Source: Anastrepha obliqua
Taxonomy: Eukaryota; Arthropoda; Insecta; Diptera; Tephritidae
Reading direction: 5' to 3'
Length of the DNA stretch: 64,000 bases
Assembly: GCF_027943255.1 (NCBI RefSeq)
Contig: NC_072895.1
Coordinates: 47,776,001-47,840,000 of the forward strand
How positions within the stretch are numbered: the first letter of the stretch is position 1; every line of letters begins with the position of its first letter. This document shows positions 1 to 11,800 of the stretch, piece after piece. Below the pieces are notes generated by a model, which searched no databases, was not told where the DNA came from, and saw only the letters and a list, made by a program, of their open reading frames with translations. A program made the translations under genes and the position numbers.

Positions 1-199
1 AATACGAGTTTATTTTTTAATTATTGGTTTTTCTGTCACTTAAAGCTTTTTCCCTTCTCAGCGCTATTAGCTGGTAGCACCCTCCTGTGGTAAAGGGTTA
101 TCAATTTAGAGGCATAGGATTAAATTGAAATAAAACAACGAAAACTGAAATTGATTGCACAATCTTTATTATTTTTGTGTAGAACCATTCATGACATTT

Positions 200-610
200 A
201 TTTTTTAAAGATCTATTTCAAATGTTGGCCGCAGCTGCGTCGTACTTCCACCATCCGTAAACACCAACTTCACAACTCCAACTTCACAAACTCCACAGAC
301 TTCACAAACTCCCACAAATAAAAGTCCAAAAGTGTGATATTACACGATCTTGTGAGCCAATCACTGGTCCGAAACGAGAGATAAATCGTTCACCGAAACG
401 ACGTCGCAGTAAATCCATTGTTTTTCGAGCGGTATGACAAGTAGTACCGTCTTGTTGTGGAAATCACGAGCTTCATCAAAAAGTCGTTTGTTTAATGTGC
501 AATAGCGTCCCGTCTTTCAAGAAATGTGAGTTGTTGATGCCTCCCGCCCATAAGCTGCACCAAACGGTGGATTTCAATGAATGTAATGACTGTTCTTGAA
601 TGGCTTCGGG
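200..610 (-). pseudogene. IS630/mariner-type transposase remnant
   Basis: Read on the minus strand, this is the C-terminal half of a DDE transposase of the IS630-Tc1-mariner superfamily. I see a tryptophan-rich block resembling TVWCSLWAGG (about 560-530), a QQDGTTCHTARKTMDLLRR-like block carrying the second catalytic Asp (about 460-400), and a FGERFISRFGPV-like block (about 390-350). The reading frame is broken by stops and small shifts, and no intact N-terminus or inverted repeats are visible. It is a dead fragment. A related transposase lies at 41300-42209. Family assignment rests on recognised motifs only. Confidence 0.65.
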
Positions 611-930
611 TGATCTGTCAAAAAAAAATCCTATTAGAATCCCTTTATTCTTAATTCTAATTAAAAGAGCTGTAAAGAAAGTGTTTTCAGTATGCCTGTA
701 AAACTGGAAGTTTTCGAAAAATAATTATTTTAAGATTAAAGGTGATGAGCTGCTGACTAATGTCCAGATATGCAGGAGCATTTCCCTAACCTACTGAATG
801 ATGACAATATCGAAAGTCATAAAGAAGATTAATATTCCGATATCCCCAAACTATGATGGCGGCACTGATATCCCGTTACCTAAATACCCGTTGCCGAAAT
901 ACGCATATATGTAGCATTTATTATATTATA

Positions 931-1182
931 TATTTAGCGCTTACACCCTTTATTGGTTGTTTGACCGATCTCTCGCTCGTATTTGTTGTGATCGTCTTGA
1001 TGTTTTTCATGATGTCCCCCTCCGGACAGATGATGTTTTTGTTTATGAGGAGCTTTCTCATGGCAGAAATACACTCGGAGCTATTAGAAAAAACCTTTTC
1101 TACCATTCGGTAATTCTTGCTCGGGAGTTTGGAACCCGGGAACTACGCAATAATAGTCACGCAGCAACCCACGCAACGGCCT
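931..1182 (-). repeat. tRNA-derived SINE, degenerate copy
   Basis: This copy aligns by eye with the better preserved element at 45676-45963. Both begin (plus strand) with a GCGC..TACACCCTT block, share CTATTAGAAAAAACCTTTT in the middle, and end with CACGCAGCAACCCACGCAACGG, the decayed complement of the tRNA-like head. The head is at the right end, so the element reads on the minus strand. I could not identify target-site duplications for this copy. Confidence 0.6.
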
Positions 1183-1206
1183 TATAACTTTAGCGTAGCT
1201 AAAAAA

Positions 1207-1305
1207 CGGCAAAACTACGGGCGTCAACAAACTGCCGGCTAATCTATTCAATTACAGCGGTGAGGAACTGATAAGTTGCATGCATCAACTCCTATATAGA
1301 ATATG
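1207..1305 (+). pseudogene. RTE-like LINE reverse transcriptase scrap
   Basis: Conceptual plus-strand translation gives a short run ending GEELISCMHQLLYRIW. It matches the segment of RTE-type LINE reverse transcriptases that follows 'DGLPAELFK.GG'. Only about 33 codons are recognisable and nothing on either side continues the domain. It is a truncated dead fragment; the family name is tentative. Confidence 0.45.
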
Positions 1306-1327
1306 GTAGAGCAAATGTCAGCCGTAA

Positions 1328-1570
1328 GTGCGCTCAGGATGTACCACAAATTGGTTCACTAATAGACAATTCTCGCGGTCAGTCACAGTACAAGCAATCA
1401 CTATCTACTCTAACAATCAAGCTGTCATAACATCTCTACAGTGCCTGGGTACTGCATCTACAGTGGCAGTCGAATGCAGAGCTGTTCGAAATGAGCTCTC
1501 TAAGCGATGCACCCCTACAGGGACAAGGAGAAGGTGGAGAACGTTAAACACTTCCTCTGCCACATAATCC
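1328..1570 (+). pseudogene. LINE RNase H / C-terminal fragment
   Basis: The plus-strand frame contains ITIYSNNQAVITSLQ, which resembles the 'IYSDSQAAI.AL' strand of LINE-encoded RNase H with the catalytic Asp mutated to Asn. It is followed by a KHFLCH..R-like piece in another frame that resembles the C-terminal 'FLC.CPAL' motif. It is short, shifted and inactive. It abuts the RTE-like scrap at 1207-1305, so two different LINEs meet here. Confidence 0.45.
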
Positions 1571-1977
1571 GCAACCGTTCATTGTAGTAATTCGTTTATT
1601 CGAGAGACTAAGTGATTTCACATATTGGTATCACAATAGGCCTTCCAGCCCTCCTAGAGGCCTCCTCTACAGTCTTATGGAAATAGCAACCACCGCAATT
1701 TCTATTTCTTAAATTCGGGACATTTTGGGCATTTATGCTGCATAATTTCACACGTTTACTCAAAAAAAATAAGTGCACTTAAAAATGTCACTGGTCATTA
1801 TGACCCAACTGGACTGGTTAAGGTAATTTTTTAGTACATCTTATATATAAAATAAAGTCAACTTTTTGTGTGTGTTCGCTAACCGGCCATGTCTTTGCAC
1901 CGAATTAAACCAAACTTACACACATTATTAAGTAGGTATTGAAGATGGTTTACGTATAGTTTGGATGCCTATTGGTA

Positions 1978-2446
1978 GATGGGGCTCGAGATATAGGTCA
2001 AAACGTGGACCCGGGTAACCTTCGGATGTGTATGTACAATATGGGTATCAAATGGAAGCTGTTGGTGAATGCTTTAGTTCAGAGTATTTTTCATGCCGCT
2101 CCGTGACTAGGGTCTCGAGATAGAGACCACAACGTGGGGCCTAGAATGTGTTTGTACAATATGGATATCAAATTGAAGCTGTTGGTGAATGCTTTAGTAC
2201 AGAGTATTTTTCATGCCGCTCCGTGACTGGGGTCTCGAGATATAGGTCAAAACGTGGACCCGGGTAACCTTTGGTTGTGTATGTACAATATGGGCATCAA
2301 ATGAAAGCTGTCGATAAGTGCTTTAATACGGGGTAATTTTCATACCTATTGATGACTAGGGTCTCGAAATATATGCCAAAACGTGGACCCGCCGTGTCTT
2401 TGCGCCGAATTAAAACAAACTTACACACATTGTTAGCACTTGATGA
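1978..2446 (+). repeat. Tandem repeat array in Helitron 5' region
   Basis: About 3.5 copies of a unit of roughly 120-130 bp start near 1978, 2109, 2230 and 2358. Each opens with GGTCTCGAGATATAGGTCAA or a close variant and contains ACAATATGGGTATCAAATGG and a TTTTCATGCCGCTCCGTGAC block; the third unit is more divergent towards its end. The last unit is cut short and runs into a second copy of the GCCGAATTAAA..AACTTACACACATT block that also stands before the array at about 1898-1926. The array is flanked by that direct repeat. Confidence 0.8.
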
Positions 2447-2787
2447 TCATGAAAAAAGAAGATTTTTTTTTAATTTCAAATCAACGCAAATGAATAACTA
2501 AGAAACAATCGTCAAAAAGAAAAAAGAAATTTATTATTTTTTCAATTAACAATCGCTCACGTGCTTATATTTTTCTTATATAATACATTTAGGAATTTTA
2601 CGTGGTAAATTGGAATTAATTAATGTAAGTTTTCATCAAATTTAGTGGATTTATTTTTTCGGTTCATATGCGATAAACTACGATGCACCATGAGTGAATC
2701 AAATGATAAAAAAAAATAAAAAAACAAAAAATATAATCCACAAAATTTCAGAATACCATAATTACAATAATGTTTATTACAGTACAA

Positions 2788-3325
2788 ATGCCAAGACAAT
2801 CGCGTATTCATATTAGTCGCTCGACAAATAATAATAGGCGCATGAGAAATGCTCGGAATAACGCGACATCAGAAGAACGTCAAGAAGAAAATGAAACAAA
2901 TCGGCAACGAATGGCACGATCCAGATCAAATCGACCAAGAGACATCAATTTGAACAAAGCTGCTATGTAACGGAACTATACTTGTAGTCAAACGATTGAT
3001 GAATAATGTTATCGAAGCAACTATTTTAATTGGCAAATTCAAGAATGAAGACGTTATAATACCGAGAATGCCAATGATTCCACCTGAATTGCCATTTGAA
3101 TTCAAGCGTTTGCAACTGCCCATTCGTTTAGCATTTGCAATAACTATCAATAAATCACAAGGCCAAACTTTAGAAACAAGCGGGATGAATTTAGAAGAAC
3201 CAGTATTCACCCATGGTCAACTATACGTTGGCTGTTCACGTGTTGGGAAGCCAACAGCATTATATATTTACTCAAAAACAAATAGAAAAACAAAAAATAT
3301 TGTTTATGCCAAAGCGCTTGAATAA
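2788..3325 (+). pseudogene. Helitron Rep/helicase remnant (deletion joint)
   Basis: An Arg/Asn/Glu-rich start (MPRQSRIHISRS..., from 2788) resembles the N-terminal 'RRMRNARNN..SEER' segment of Helitron proteins. It runs to about 2950. From about 2958, in another frame, a second piece gives LCNGTILVVKRLMNN, then AFAITINKSQGQTLE and HGQLYVGCSRVGKP, the last helicase motifs of the PIF1-like domain, ending at a TAA at 3323-3325. In a full element these parts are separated by the HUH nuclease and most of the helicase, so the joint near 2950 marks a large internal deletion with a frameshift. No catalytic residues remain. Confidence 0.8.
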
Positions 3326-3428
3326 AGAATAAAAAAATAAATAATATGAAAACCATATCTTTTCTGTTCTAAACCATATCTATTCTATGTATTTTAGTGT
3401 GCCCAGCGAAGCGGGCGGGGTTTGCTAG

Positions 3429-4367
3429 TTTTTAATAAAAAAAAATGTAAACTATCACATTTTCAGAGAATACGTGGAATATTTGATTCTAAAACGTTCA
3501 ATAACGCCATAAAAATTGGATGGAGGGGATATACAATTGTGAAGCCTGCCGAGATAGCAACATGAATGAAATCGTATTCTATTATTATTATTTCTATAAG
3601 ACCATAACAAAAATATTTTTGTTAATTTTATTTAATTTATTAAAAGAAAATTGCATTTGGAACACCCTTTAGTATGTATGCAGAAATTTGTGTTCATGTA
3701 CTTATGATTATTTACAACACCCAACTACAGTGGTTTATGTGCACAGGTACCGCAACATTTTACATTTAACCTATTTCTACTGACTATAAAGATCGAAGAG
3801 ATTATTTAGTGAGATCCATAAGTGATGTATGACATGTTTTCTTTCCTATTTTTATAGTCGTAACAGTCACCAATTGCGGAAGCCATTTGTGAATGTATGC
3901 AAAACTGTTAGTAAAAAAATCGAACTTATTTAAATTTTGTGTTAGCCATTCAAGTCACGGAAAGCAATTGACGTCACTGGGAGGCGTACGATAGCAGAAA
4001 ATCAAAAAACAGAAATTACTGCAATACTACACAGAAATGAATAGCAAATTCCGCCTAACATTTATGTCTAAAGATTGATGCAGTTTTTTATAACTGATAT
4101 ACTATTTTAGGTATATTTTAGGAATGGATCTCTTGTCACTCACGATATAAATCTAAAGAGTAAACATTTCATCCTAAACATTTCTAAATAAATAGGCAGC
4201 TTATTTGATAACTTGGAAAATCGTATTGAATTGTTTTAAACTGTTTTAAAATCCTTTAGTGACATGCGCCCCGTCGGATAAATAAAAAGCTCACAATAGT
4301 TTTACTTATATTTTTTATTGTATTTTAGCATTTTGCCGAGAGTAAACGCGAAAAAATAAAATCAGTA
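3429..4367. other. Unassigned AT-rich spacer
   Basis: I see no supported gene, RNA or dated repeat here. The last 100 bases or so (from about 4260, GACATGCGCCCCGTCGG) may be the left flank of the transposon that follows, but they do not match its right-hand terminus. Confidence 0.5.
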
Positions 4368-5233
4368 ATGGATTTCAAACATATTTTTTGCATTATACAA
4401 TATTTGGCTGAAAAATTACAACCAGCGATTGTTCGTGAGCTCGAGCACCTTAAAGTAAATAGGGTTTTTATTTATCGCACCATTACTCGTTACAATGATA
4501 CTGGTAGCATCCCGAAACGTCATGGAGGTTGTCATCAAAAGAGTGAAGTGGTTCAAAAAGTGAAGAAGCGAGTTGAGCGAAATCCCCGACGAAGTGCCAA
4601 TCAAATGGCGAAAGAACTGAAAATATCTGACCGTAGCATCCGCCGCATACTGAAAAATGAAATCAAATTTCAAAGTCAAGCCTTACAAGATCCAAAAGGC
4701 GCATGATATCATACCAAAACAGCAACAAGTCAGACTTGAGAGAGCGAAGGAGTTGCTTCGCTTCGCCGAAAGCGGTCAATTTCCGAATATTGAGTTTTCT
4801 GACGAGAAAGTTTTTTCAAATTGAGCAATTCGTAAATTCCCACAACGATAGAGTTTATTTGACCGACCATTCATACGAGGATTAGAGTCATCGATTGGCC
4901 ACTAGGAGGCAGCAGCTGCCACAGGTAATGGTTTGGGCCGCTGTAACCGCAGATAGGCGCTCCTCAACCGTTTTCGTAGAGGAGGTTGCATTGAAGTCGT
5001 GGGCAAACAAACATTTCGGTGGCAGACCATGGACGTTTCAGCAGGTTTTGGAGAGCAAGGTCCGAACTGAAAGATTCGCCAGTCTCGAGGCGCTGATAAA
5101 AGTCATTGTCCGCGAGTGGGCCAAAATACCTACAAGTTACATTCGGGCAGCTTGCGATTCGTTTCTGGATCGTCTTAAAGCCATAGTCAAGGCAAAAGAT
5201 GCTCATATCGAGCAAAAGAAAATTAATTCTTAA
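4368..5233 (+). pseudogene. Tc1/mariner-type transposase, broken by deletions
   Basis: The N-terminal 110 residues are well kept: a helix-turn-helix (LKVNRVFIYRTITRYNDTG), a KRHGGCHQKS linker and a second helix-turn-helix (RSANQMAKELKISDRSIRR). A frameshift near 4680 moves the reading to another frame, which carries the first catalytic block (SDEKVFQIEQFVNSHND). Later frames give LPQVMVWAAVTAD, KHFGGRPWTFQQ, and ESKVRTERFASLEAL to the stop at 5231-5233. Two in-frame-looking gaps (near 4982 and 5048) remove the stretch before KSWANKHF and the stretch with the second Asp. It cannot be active. A possible right terminus is near 5310-5336 (CACTTCGAGTGCCGGACC); no matching left terminus was found. 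Confidence 0.8.
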
Positions 5234-5357
5234 TTTTGTATTATTTTCACACATTTTTTGCTTTGAGTTAAATAAAAGTAATTTTCCAAACCAAATTTGT
5301 GGCCTTTTCAATTGGTTACACTTCGAGTGCCGGACCCTATATGATTAAGAAATGTAT

Positions 5358-6180
5358 TAGGTTAGAGAACAAGTTCGTAGTGTTTTTACAGAAGACTTTT
5401 ATTGAAACAAAAAACAATAATTATTTCAATAAGTTAATCAATTATATAATCGCCGTTGCTGTTTAGAACCTCTTCCCACCTCTCGACCAATTTGTTCTGC
5501 CGAAAACCGCCTGGTCTGGTGTCAAAGAAATTGTTGAGCCAGTTTTTAAGGACTTATTTGTTATCGGAGGTAACGCCCTTCATATGGTTTGACAAGGAGT
5601 GGAAAATATGGTAATCCGCCGGTGCAAGCTCCTATTCGAGCTCTCGGAATGCGGCTTTGAAGACTTGTGCAATATGGGGTCTGGCGTTAACGTGAAGAAG
5701 TATGGCTTGACCATGTCGATTAGGTATTTTCAGTCGAATAGCCTCATTCACGCGGTGTAGTTGGACAATGTAGAGCTCCTTGTTGACCGTGGCTCTCTTT
5801 TTGAGCATTTCCCAGTGCACCGTGCCCTCCCAGTCCCACCAAACGCATATTACGACCTTCTTTGAATGATGATCCGGCTTGACTCTCGACTTTGACGTGC
5901 CACTTACTCCTTTCTTTCTGTTTATGACCGCGTGTTGCGTGATGATGAGCGAGATGCTGAAAAGCAATTTGAAGGCGACTTTCTCTGTTTTTTCTTCGTT
6001 GAGCTCGCGAGGCACCACGGCTCCCAATTTTTCGGTAAATCTCATTGAATGAAGGTGATTGAGAATAGTTTTATGATCGCAGTTAATTTTTTCCGGCAAC
6101 TCATGACTTGTTTATCGACCGTTCTCCTTCAAAAGTGATTTGAGATGTTCTTTGTTGAATTTGGAAGGCCTTCCGCTCGA
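5358..6180 (-). pseudogene. mariner transposase (irritans-like), decayed
   Basis: Reading minus from about 6180, a SGRPSKFNKEHLKSLL block is followed by INCDHKTILNHLHSM (helix-turn-helix), LGAVVPRELNEE, then after a deletion SRVKPDHHSKKVVICVWWDW, NKELYIVQLHRVNEAIRL and HGQAILLHVNARPHIAQV. The last is the 'LLHDNARPH' box, with its catalytic Asp changed to Val. C-terminal pieces (ADYHIFHSLSNHMKGV, LVERWEEVLNSNGDYI) follow after stops. The segment holding the first catalytic 'TGDEKW' block is missing. One terminus with TTAGGTTAGAGAACAAG begins at about 5358 next to TA; the other end was not found. Confidence 0.8.
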
Positions 6181-7153
6181 AAATGTTGATTTTGATATCA
6201 AGGCTGAATGTAATCTCAATGTTTCTTAAGTCAAGTTTTGAAGCATTCGGGGACTAAATGAAGCTACCTCCAAGCTTTATTCTGACCATAAAGTGAAACG
6301 GAAAACTTCGCTTCGTTTGGAATGCGGTAGTTTGAAAAAAATTTAACAGATTTTCAAAAATGCACAAATTTTCCAAATTTTACTACCTTTTTGATGAAAA
6401 GAAATTTAACTTAGATGGGCCGGATGGATTTGGAGAGATTTGCGTTTAGAGCCAAGATATTTTTCAAAAAAAAATTTTGTGGAGCTCCGACGGTGTAGGG
6501 AATTGGGAGTAGACTTGGAAAGATCAATACCCACTTCCCATGAATACGCATGGATCCCGAAGAGTACATAAGCTTACTTTTGAATAAATTGCTACAATTT
6601 CTCAATTTGCTTTTTGACGAAAAATCTTGTAAAAATGCAGTACTCTACAAAAGAAGAGTTGGAAGATGCTGTACTTCATTCATCGGACTCCCTTAATTCA
6701 ATCTTTTGGGTCAGATCAATTTTTCAACTCACTGAAAAAAGAACAAATAAAGCTCCTAAGTGAAAGCCTTATATGGAAGTTTATGCTAAAAAATACCAAA
6801 CTTTTTGATCAAAAAATGCTTATCACACGTTGCAAAGGCGCAAAATATAAAAGGCAACCATCCTACAAAAGTTTTTGACGAGGCGCTTTATATCAGGTGT
6901 TACGAAGTGTTTGAAGTATTTTCTTTCGAATACAAACTCTCGTTCACATTAGAATAGTTTTTTTACAGAAAAATTTAAAGTTCAACAATAATTGTAAAGC
7001 AAGGCATCAGCTCATTTCTCACTATTGGTCAAAAAGTTTCAGCCGATCTGTTGGCAACGCTAGATAGAGCCTTAAAATACATGTGTTTGTACGAGTGTGC
7101 GTTATACCAGTGTAATGAGGTATGACCATACTCGCTAGCGGCGAAGCTTGCTC
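6181..7153. other. Unassigned spacer
   Basis: Nothing recognisable apart from short open frames without known motifs (for example 6666-6878). The text around 6650-6890 is less AT-rich than its surroundings and may be old transposon sequence, but I cannot name it. Confidence 0.4.
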
Positions 7154-8844
7154 GTTATTACTTTCGCATGCAAATTTTTCGTTAAGTTAATAGAGCAGAG
7201 ATGTGGCGAATAGAAGGTGCCCTTTTTCAGTACGGAACAAGGTACATTGTGTCTCTATATATTCTCTCCAGCCACGTTTTCTGGGCCTGCCGCAAATGTA
7301 CACATTTTGAACAATGCCCCGTAGCTTACAATCATAATGAAAACATATGAGTTCATACTTAGTTACTTTCGACTCATTTCAATTTAACAGCTCGAAGAAC
7401 GAAAACCAACGCTGATTGCTTTCAGTCACAATTGTTCAAAATGCAGATTTAAACTGCCCCAACTTTTTTTACGTATTGAATATTCCCCATTGCATTGGTT
7501 TTTATTTATACACACATCCAAGTACTTAAATTTTAAAATATTTAAAATCAACTCAGTGATATTAAATGCCACCCACTAGAAATTCTTACCCAGGAACGAT
7601 GGCAGCTCTGTCGGCGTAGTAGTTCACAATAGCATATAGCCATTGGTAGTAATTCCCAATAGAATGTTTAACAACTCAAAGTGATGTTTGCTATGTTTCT
7701 TAATTGCTTTAACTTTGTAATTTGTTTAATATAAAATAATAAATCGCTGCTTAAGTAGTTACTTTTACCGTTTAAAGATTTCCTACGACATGGATACCGC
7801 GTATGACGAAATGGATTCATACTCATTGTAAGAGCATAATGTTAAAAGTAGATTAGTTCTTTCCAGCATAGCATAGAAAATGTCACATTAGTCTCTCCAA
7901 GTGATATTGTGCTATGTGCATGATTATGAAAACAAAACTTAACATAGCATTACGTTAATAGATTTCTCAAACAAAAATAACGAACATATATTTAAAATCC
8001 AAAAACTCAAACCCACTAGCACTTGATTAATTAATATTTATGTGCGCACTTGTAATTTCTCAGAATGTCAATCGACGAGAGGCTAATCGACCTAGTACGT
8101 AGCCATGAAATACTTTACAACAAACACTGTTTAGGATATAGGGGTGCTGAACAAAAGCAGGAAGCATGGTTTGAAATTAGTGCGCAACTGGGAATTGCCG
8201 GTTTGTATATATATTTTTTTGAAATTGTAATGTACCTAATAAAATTAATTTTTATCATAGCTGAAGACTGCTCCAAAAGATGGAAGAGTTTACGAGGACG
8301 TTATTCCAGAGTACTCAAGCAGGTAGACACGCTGTCCGAAAGCAAAGTGAATGCTACTGTAGATTGGCCATTGTTTAGTTCACTTTCCTTTCTCAGGAGT
8401 TACATAAAACAAAGAACGTATGTTTCAGTTTTTTCAATTTAAATTTAGTGCATATTATTAAAGTCGAATTTTTAGCTCTCACCGTCCATTGAACGACAAC
8501 AATGTTTCCAGTTTCATAGCGACACGCCCGAAAAGGTTCAAACGCATAAGTGCGGAGAGTAATGAACTTCACGACTCATACAATCCCTTAAATGAACTTC
8601 GCAGTGACAAAATGGAAATGCCAATAGAGATCGAGGCTATTCAATCGCTTGCTCCAAAAGTGGAAGAAAAAGTAGTGATAAAAAAAGAAAGTGATGCTGT
8701 GCACTCCTTTGGACAAACAGTTGCTGCAATCATATCAGAAATGAGTGAAGCGAAACAAGCAAAAGCGATGCGCATCTTATTCGATACTTTAATAACAATT
8801 AAAACAGAACCCGAAGAAACTTAAAAAAATGTTGTTGAAAGTCT
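7154..8844. repeat. Direct repeat copy A (1.7 kb, contains MADF-BESS gene)
   Basis: From GTTATTACTTTCGCATGC (7154) to GAAAGTCT (8844) this segment matches 12795-14471 almost base for base. Over the coding exons I count about ten substitutions in 681 bases. Upstream there are two clear indels: copy B has about 14 extra bases near 12840, and copy A has about 31 extra bases near 7632-7662. The left end of copy A joins unique sequence; its right end joins the (GTT)n tail of the LINE at 8845. Confidence 0.9.
7790..8824 (+). CDS. MADF-BESS domain transcriptional regulator, copy A
   Basis: Predicted four-exon gene: 7790-7827, 8064-8200, 8261-8417, 8476-8824, with GT/AG introns of 236, 60 and 58 bp and a 226-residue product. 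The short first exon (MDTAYDEMDSYS) splices in frame onto an acceptor (TTTCTCAG) directly before a second Met, so the start is either 7790 or 8065. I prefer 7790 because the donor CATTGTAAGAG is good and the frame holds. Residues 18-110 form an MADF domain (ERLIDLVRSHEILYN, EAWFEISAQLG, CSKRWKSLRGRYSR, WPLFSSLSFL), a Myb/SANT-like DNA-binding fold. The last 40 residues hold a BESS motif (QTVAAIISEMSEAKQAKAM), used for protein contacts. IKKE and IKTE fit the SUMO-acceptor pattern. This architecture is typical of insect nuclear regulators such as Adf-1 and Dip3 relatives; the exact orthologue is not identified. Its natural 3' flank has been displaced by the LINE. Confidence 0.85.
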
Positions 8845-8897
8845 GTTGTTGTTGTTGTTGTTGTAGCAGTATCTTCGCCCTGTCAGTGTAGTGTAAG

Positions 8898-11800
8898 TTA
8901 CCGGTCGTCTTCGTCTAGCTCATCTAACGGTAGGCCCAGGAAACTGGCAGTTTCGACGGGTTGGGTCCAGAGGGAGAGAGGTGTTAGATGAGTGGGTTTG
9001 ATGGGGCATGTGAAGAGGTGGTTAGTGTCGTGCGGGGTACCTTCACATGCTGGACATATGTTTAGTATGTCGGGGTCGATTCTGGATAGGTAGGAGTTTA
9101 ACCTGCTACAATATCCAGTAGTTGTGCCAAGATTACGCGGGACTTTCGGGGAAGCTGGAGCTCTTCGTCTGCGATAGGTGGTGGTTGGACTCCGATAACG
9201 GCATTCGGGAGTCGGGAGCTTAGGAAGGTGGTAAGGGTCTCCCGATGAATGTCGCTAATTGCCTGTCTGTATACTGTCTGATCCTGGAGTCGTCTGTCCG
9301 TTTTGTCCTGGATCTCGTCCACGTAATTGAGGAAATGTCTCCTGATGTGCCTGGGAGGTGGCTCAGGCTCGAGCAGGTGTCTGCATGGGTGAGGCCTACG
9401 GTAACACCCAAGCAGAAACTGCTTGCCGAGCATTTTGTTGTGCTCCTTAACCGGGAGCATGTGCGCCTCGTCATGTAAGTGATGGATAGGGGACATCAGG
9501 AGACATCCTGTCGCGGTCCTGATGGCAGTATTCTAGCAGGTTTGAACTTCGTCCACTGCGTATCACTGGTTCCAGGCGACCAGACAGGCGCGGCATAGTT
9601 CAGAGCCGGTCGGCCTATTGCTTTGAAAGTCGACAGCAACATTTCTTTGTCTTTGCCCCAAGTGCTGCCGGCAAGCGACTTGAGGACCTTGTTGCGATTC
9701 TGTACTCTCGTTGCAATAGCGGTTGTGTGCGCTGAGAAGGAGAGCAAGCTGTCAAAGGTGACTCCCAAAATTCTGGGGTTGTTTACCGTCGGTATTGGGG
9801 TATCATCGACGTGCACCTGAAGTGGCAGCTTGACCTCCTTTGTCCAGGTGTTGAAAAGGGTCGCCGTGGATTTAGTGGGAGAAAGTTTTAAGTTTCTCGC
9901 AGTGAAGAAGCGAGAAAGGCAGGCGAGGTAGTCGTTTACTTTTGAGCATAGGCCATCAATGTCATTGCCCGACGCCATTATCGTGCAGTCGTCGGCATAT
10001 GAGACCAGTGAGACTCCCTCTGGTGGCTGGGGGAGTTTCGAAATATAGAAATTGGAAAGCAAGGGTGAAAGGACACCACCCTGTGGTACTCCTTGCTTTA
10101 TTTTTCTCTGTTTTGAGGTTTGGTCTCGGAATATTACCGACGAGTGACGACCACTCAGGTAGTTCGCGGTCCACCTCTTCAGTCCTAGCGGGAGTGTCGA
10201 CTGTAAAATGTCATCTAGTAGCGTGGCGTGGCTGACTGTGTCGAAAGCCTTTTGTAGGTCCAACGCTACTAGGACAGTCCTCTCGCAGGGGCGGTTTTGG
10301 TTTAGTCCGCGGTTTACCTGGGTGTTTATGACGGTGAGTACCGTGGTGGTACTGTGCACTCTACGGAAACCATGCTGGTGTGGGGCTGGAGGCAGGTGTT
10401 CAGTGAGGAGTGGGAGTAGAAGGGCTTCAAGAGTCTTCACTACTGGGGAAAGGAGAGTTATCGGACGATAAGACTCCCCTTGGTTGGCGGGTTTCCCAGG
10501 CTTCAGCAGTGGGACCACTCTCCCTAATTTCCACTTATCAGGAATGATGAGAGTGGCCATAGACAGGTTGAAGACCTTTGTGAGGTAATCTACTCCCAAT
10601 GGACCCAGCTTTTTCAGCATCCGCATGTTTAGTCCGTCGGGGCCAATGGCTTTTGATGGTTTCATTTGTTTGATGGCCCCCTGAACCTCGTCGCTGGTGA
10701 AAGCAAGCGGTGCACTGTTGTAGGGCAGTTTATGCAGCCGTCTGGTGGCACAACGCTTGGATCTGTCGACCGGAGGATGCAATATAAATTGCCAGCTAAA
10801 GTAGCTCGCGCATCTCTTCGGGTCCGACGAAGTACGACCGTTGAAGGTGATATCCACCTTGTCGTTGTGCTTCGTCGGGTTCGACAGGGACCTTACGGTG
10901 GACCAGAGCTTGCTCACACCAGAGGTGAAGTTGCAGGACTTCAGATGCTCTACGCATTTGGTCCGCTTATGTTGGGTGACCAGTTGCCGGATCTCCGAAT
11001 TGAGATCCTTTATGCGAGGATCCCCGGGATCGGCCTGGCGTAGGCGGTCACGCTCGTTTGCCATAACGGCTGCTTCGGCTGGGAAATTGGGACGAAATTC
11101 CCGGATCCGTCCAGCAGGTATGAAGCGAGCCGCGGCGGCTGTAATCGCCTTGCGGAATGCGCGTTCGCCTGCGCGCACATCGGTGGGAGTGGGTAGGGCT
11201 GCGAAGATGTTCTCAGTGAATTCCGCGAATCCGGTCCAATCAGCTTTGTTAAAGTTGATGTATGACCGGTGATCCGCGGAAACAAAGTCGGCAGGTCTCT
11301 CGATCGAGATGATAATGGGCAAGTGGTCTGATGCAAGCGATAGCATAGATCGCCAGGTTATGCTATTTATCAGTCCAGCGCTAGCAATTGTTATGTCAGG
11401 CGAGCTGCTACAATTGCCCACTACCCTAGTGGGGGCGTCGTCGTTTACAGTGCTGAACGTCGATCGTCTATCTGCTCTGCCAATAACTGTCCCCTACGAT
11501 CATTTGGCAGGCTTCAATGCCAAAGATCGTGATGCGCGTTAAAGTCACCTACTACCAATCGGTTTTCTCCCCTGATGAGCGCACCAATATCGGGGAGATA
11601 TCCTGCCGGGCAGCAGGTGACAGGGGGTATATAACTATTGTAGATTTCGAGCTCGGCATCGCCTGACCGGACAGCTATACCTTGACGTTCTAAGGTGCTG
11701 TCCCTGCGGTCGATGCCTTCATCAATAAGACGATACTGCACTGAATGGTGTACTATGAACGCTAGGCCACCACCGTTGTCTCGCTCGCGGTACTTTCGGT

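Larger units (their letters stand above)
1839..3428 (+). mobile_element. Internally deleted Helitron
   Basis: The element begins TCTTATATATAAAATAAAG after an A (1838) and ends TTTGCTAG before a T (3429), the A^TC...CTRR^T arrangement of Helitrons. Just before the end is a GC-rich hairpin at 3400-3416 (GCCCAGCGAAGCGGGC: arms GCCC/GGGC plus GC/GC). The interior holds the first residues of the replicase-type protein and the C-terminal end of the PIF1-like helicase, with everything between deleted, plus three and a half tandem repeats near the 5' end. At 1.6 kb it is far shorter than an autonomous Helitron, so it depends on others for mobility. Confidence 0.85.

Noticed and set aside
10666..11272. 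Plus-strand open frames of about 125-143 codons
   Set aside because: Antisense shadows of the LINE reverse transcriptase region.
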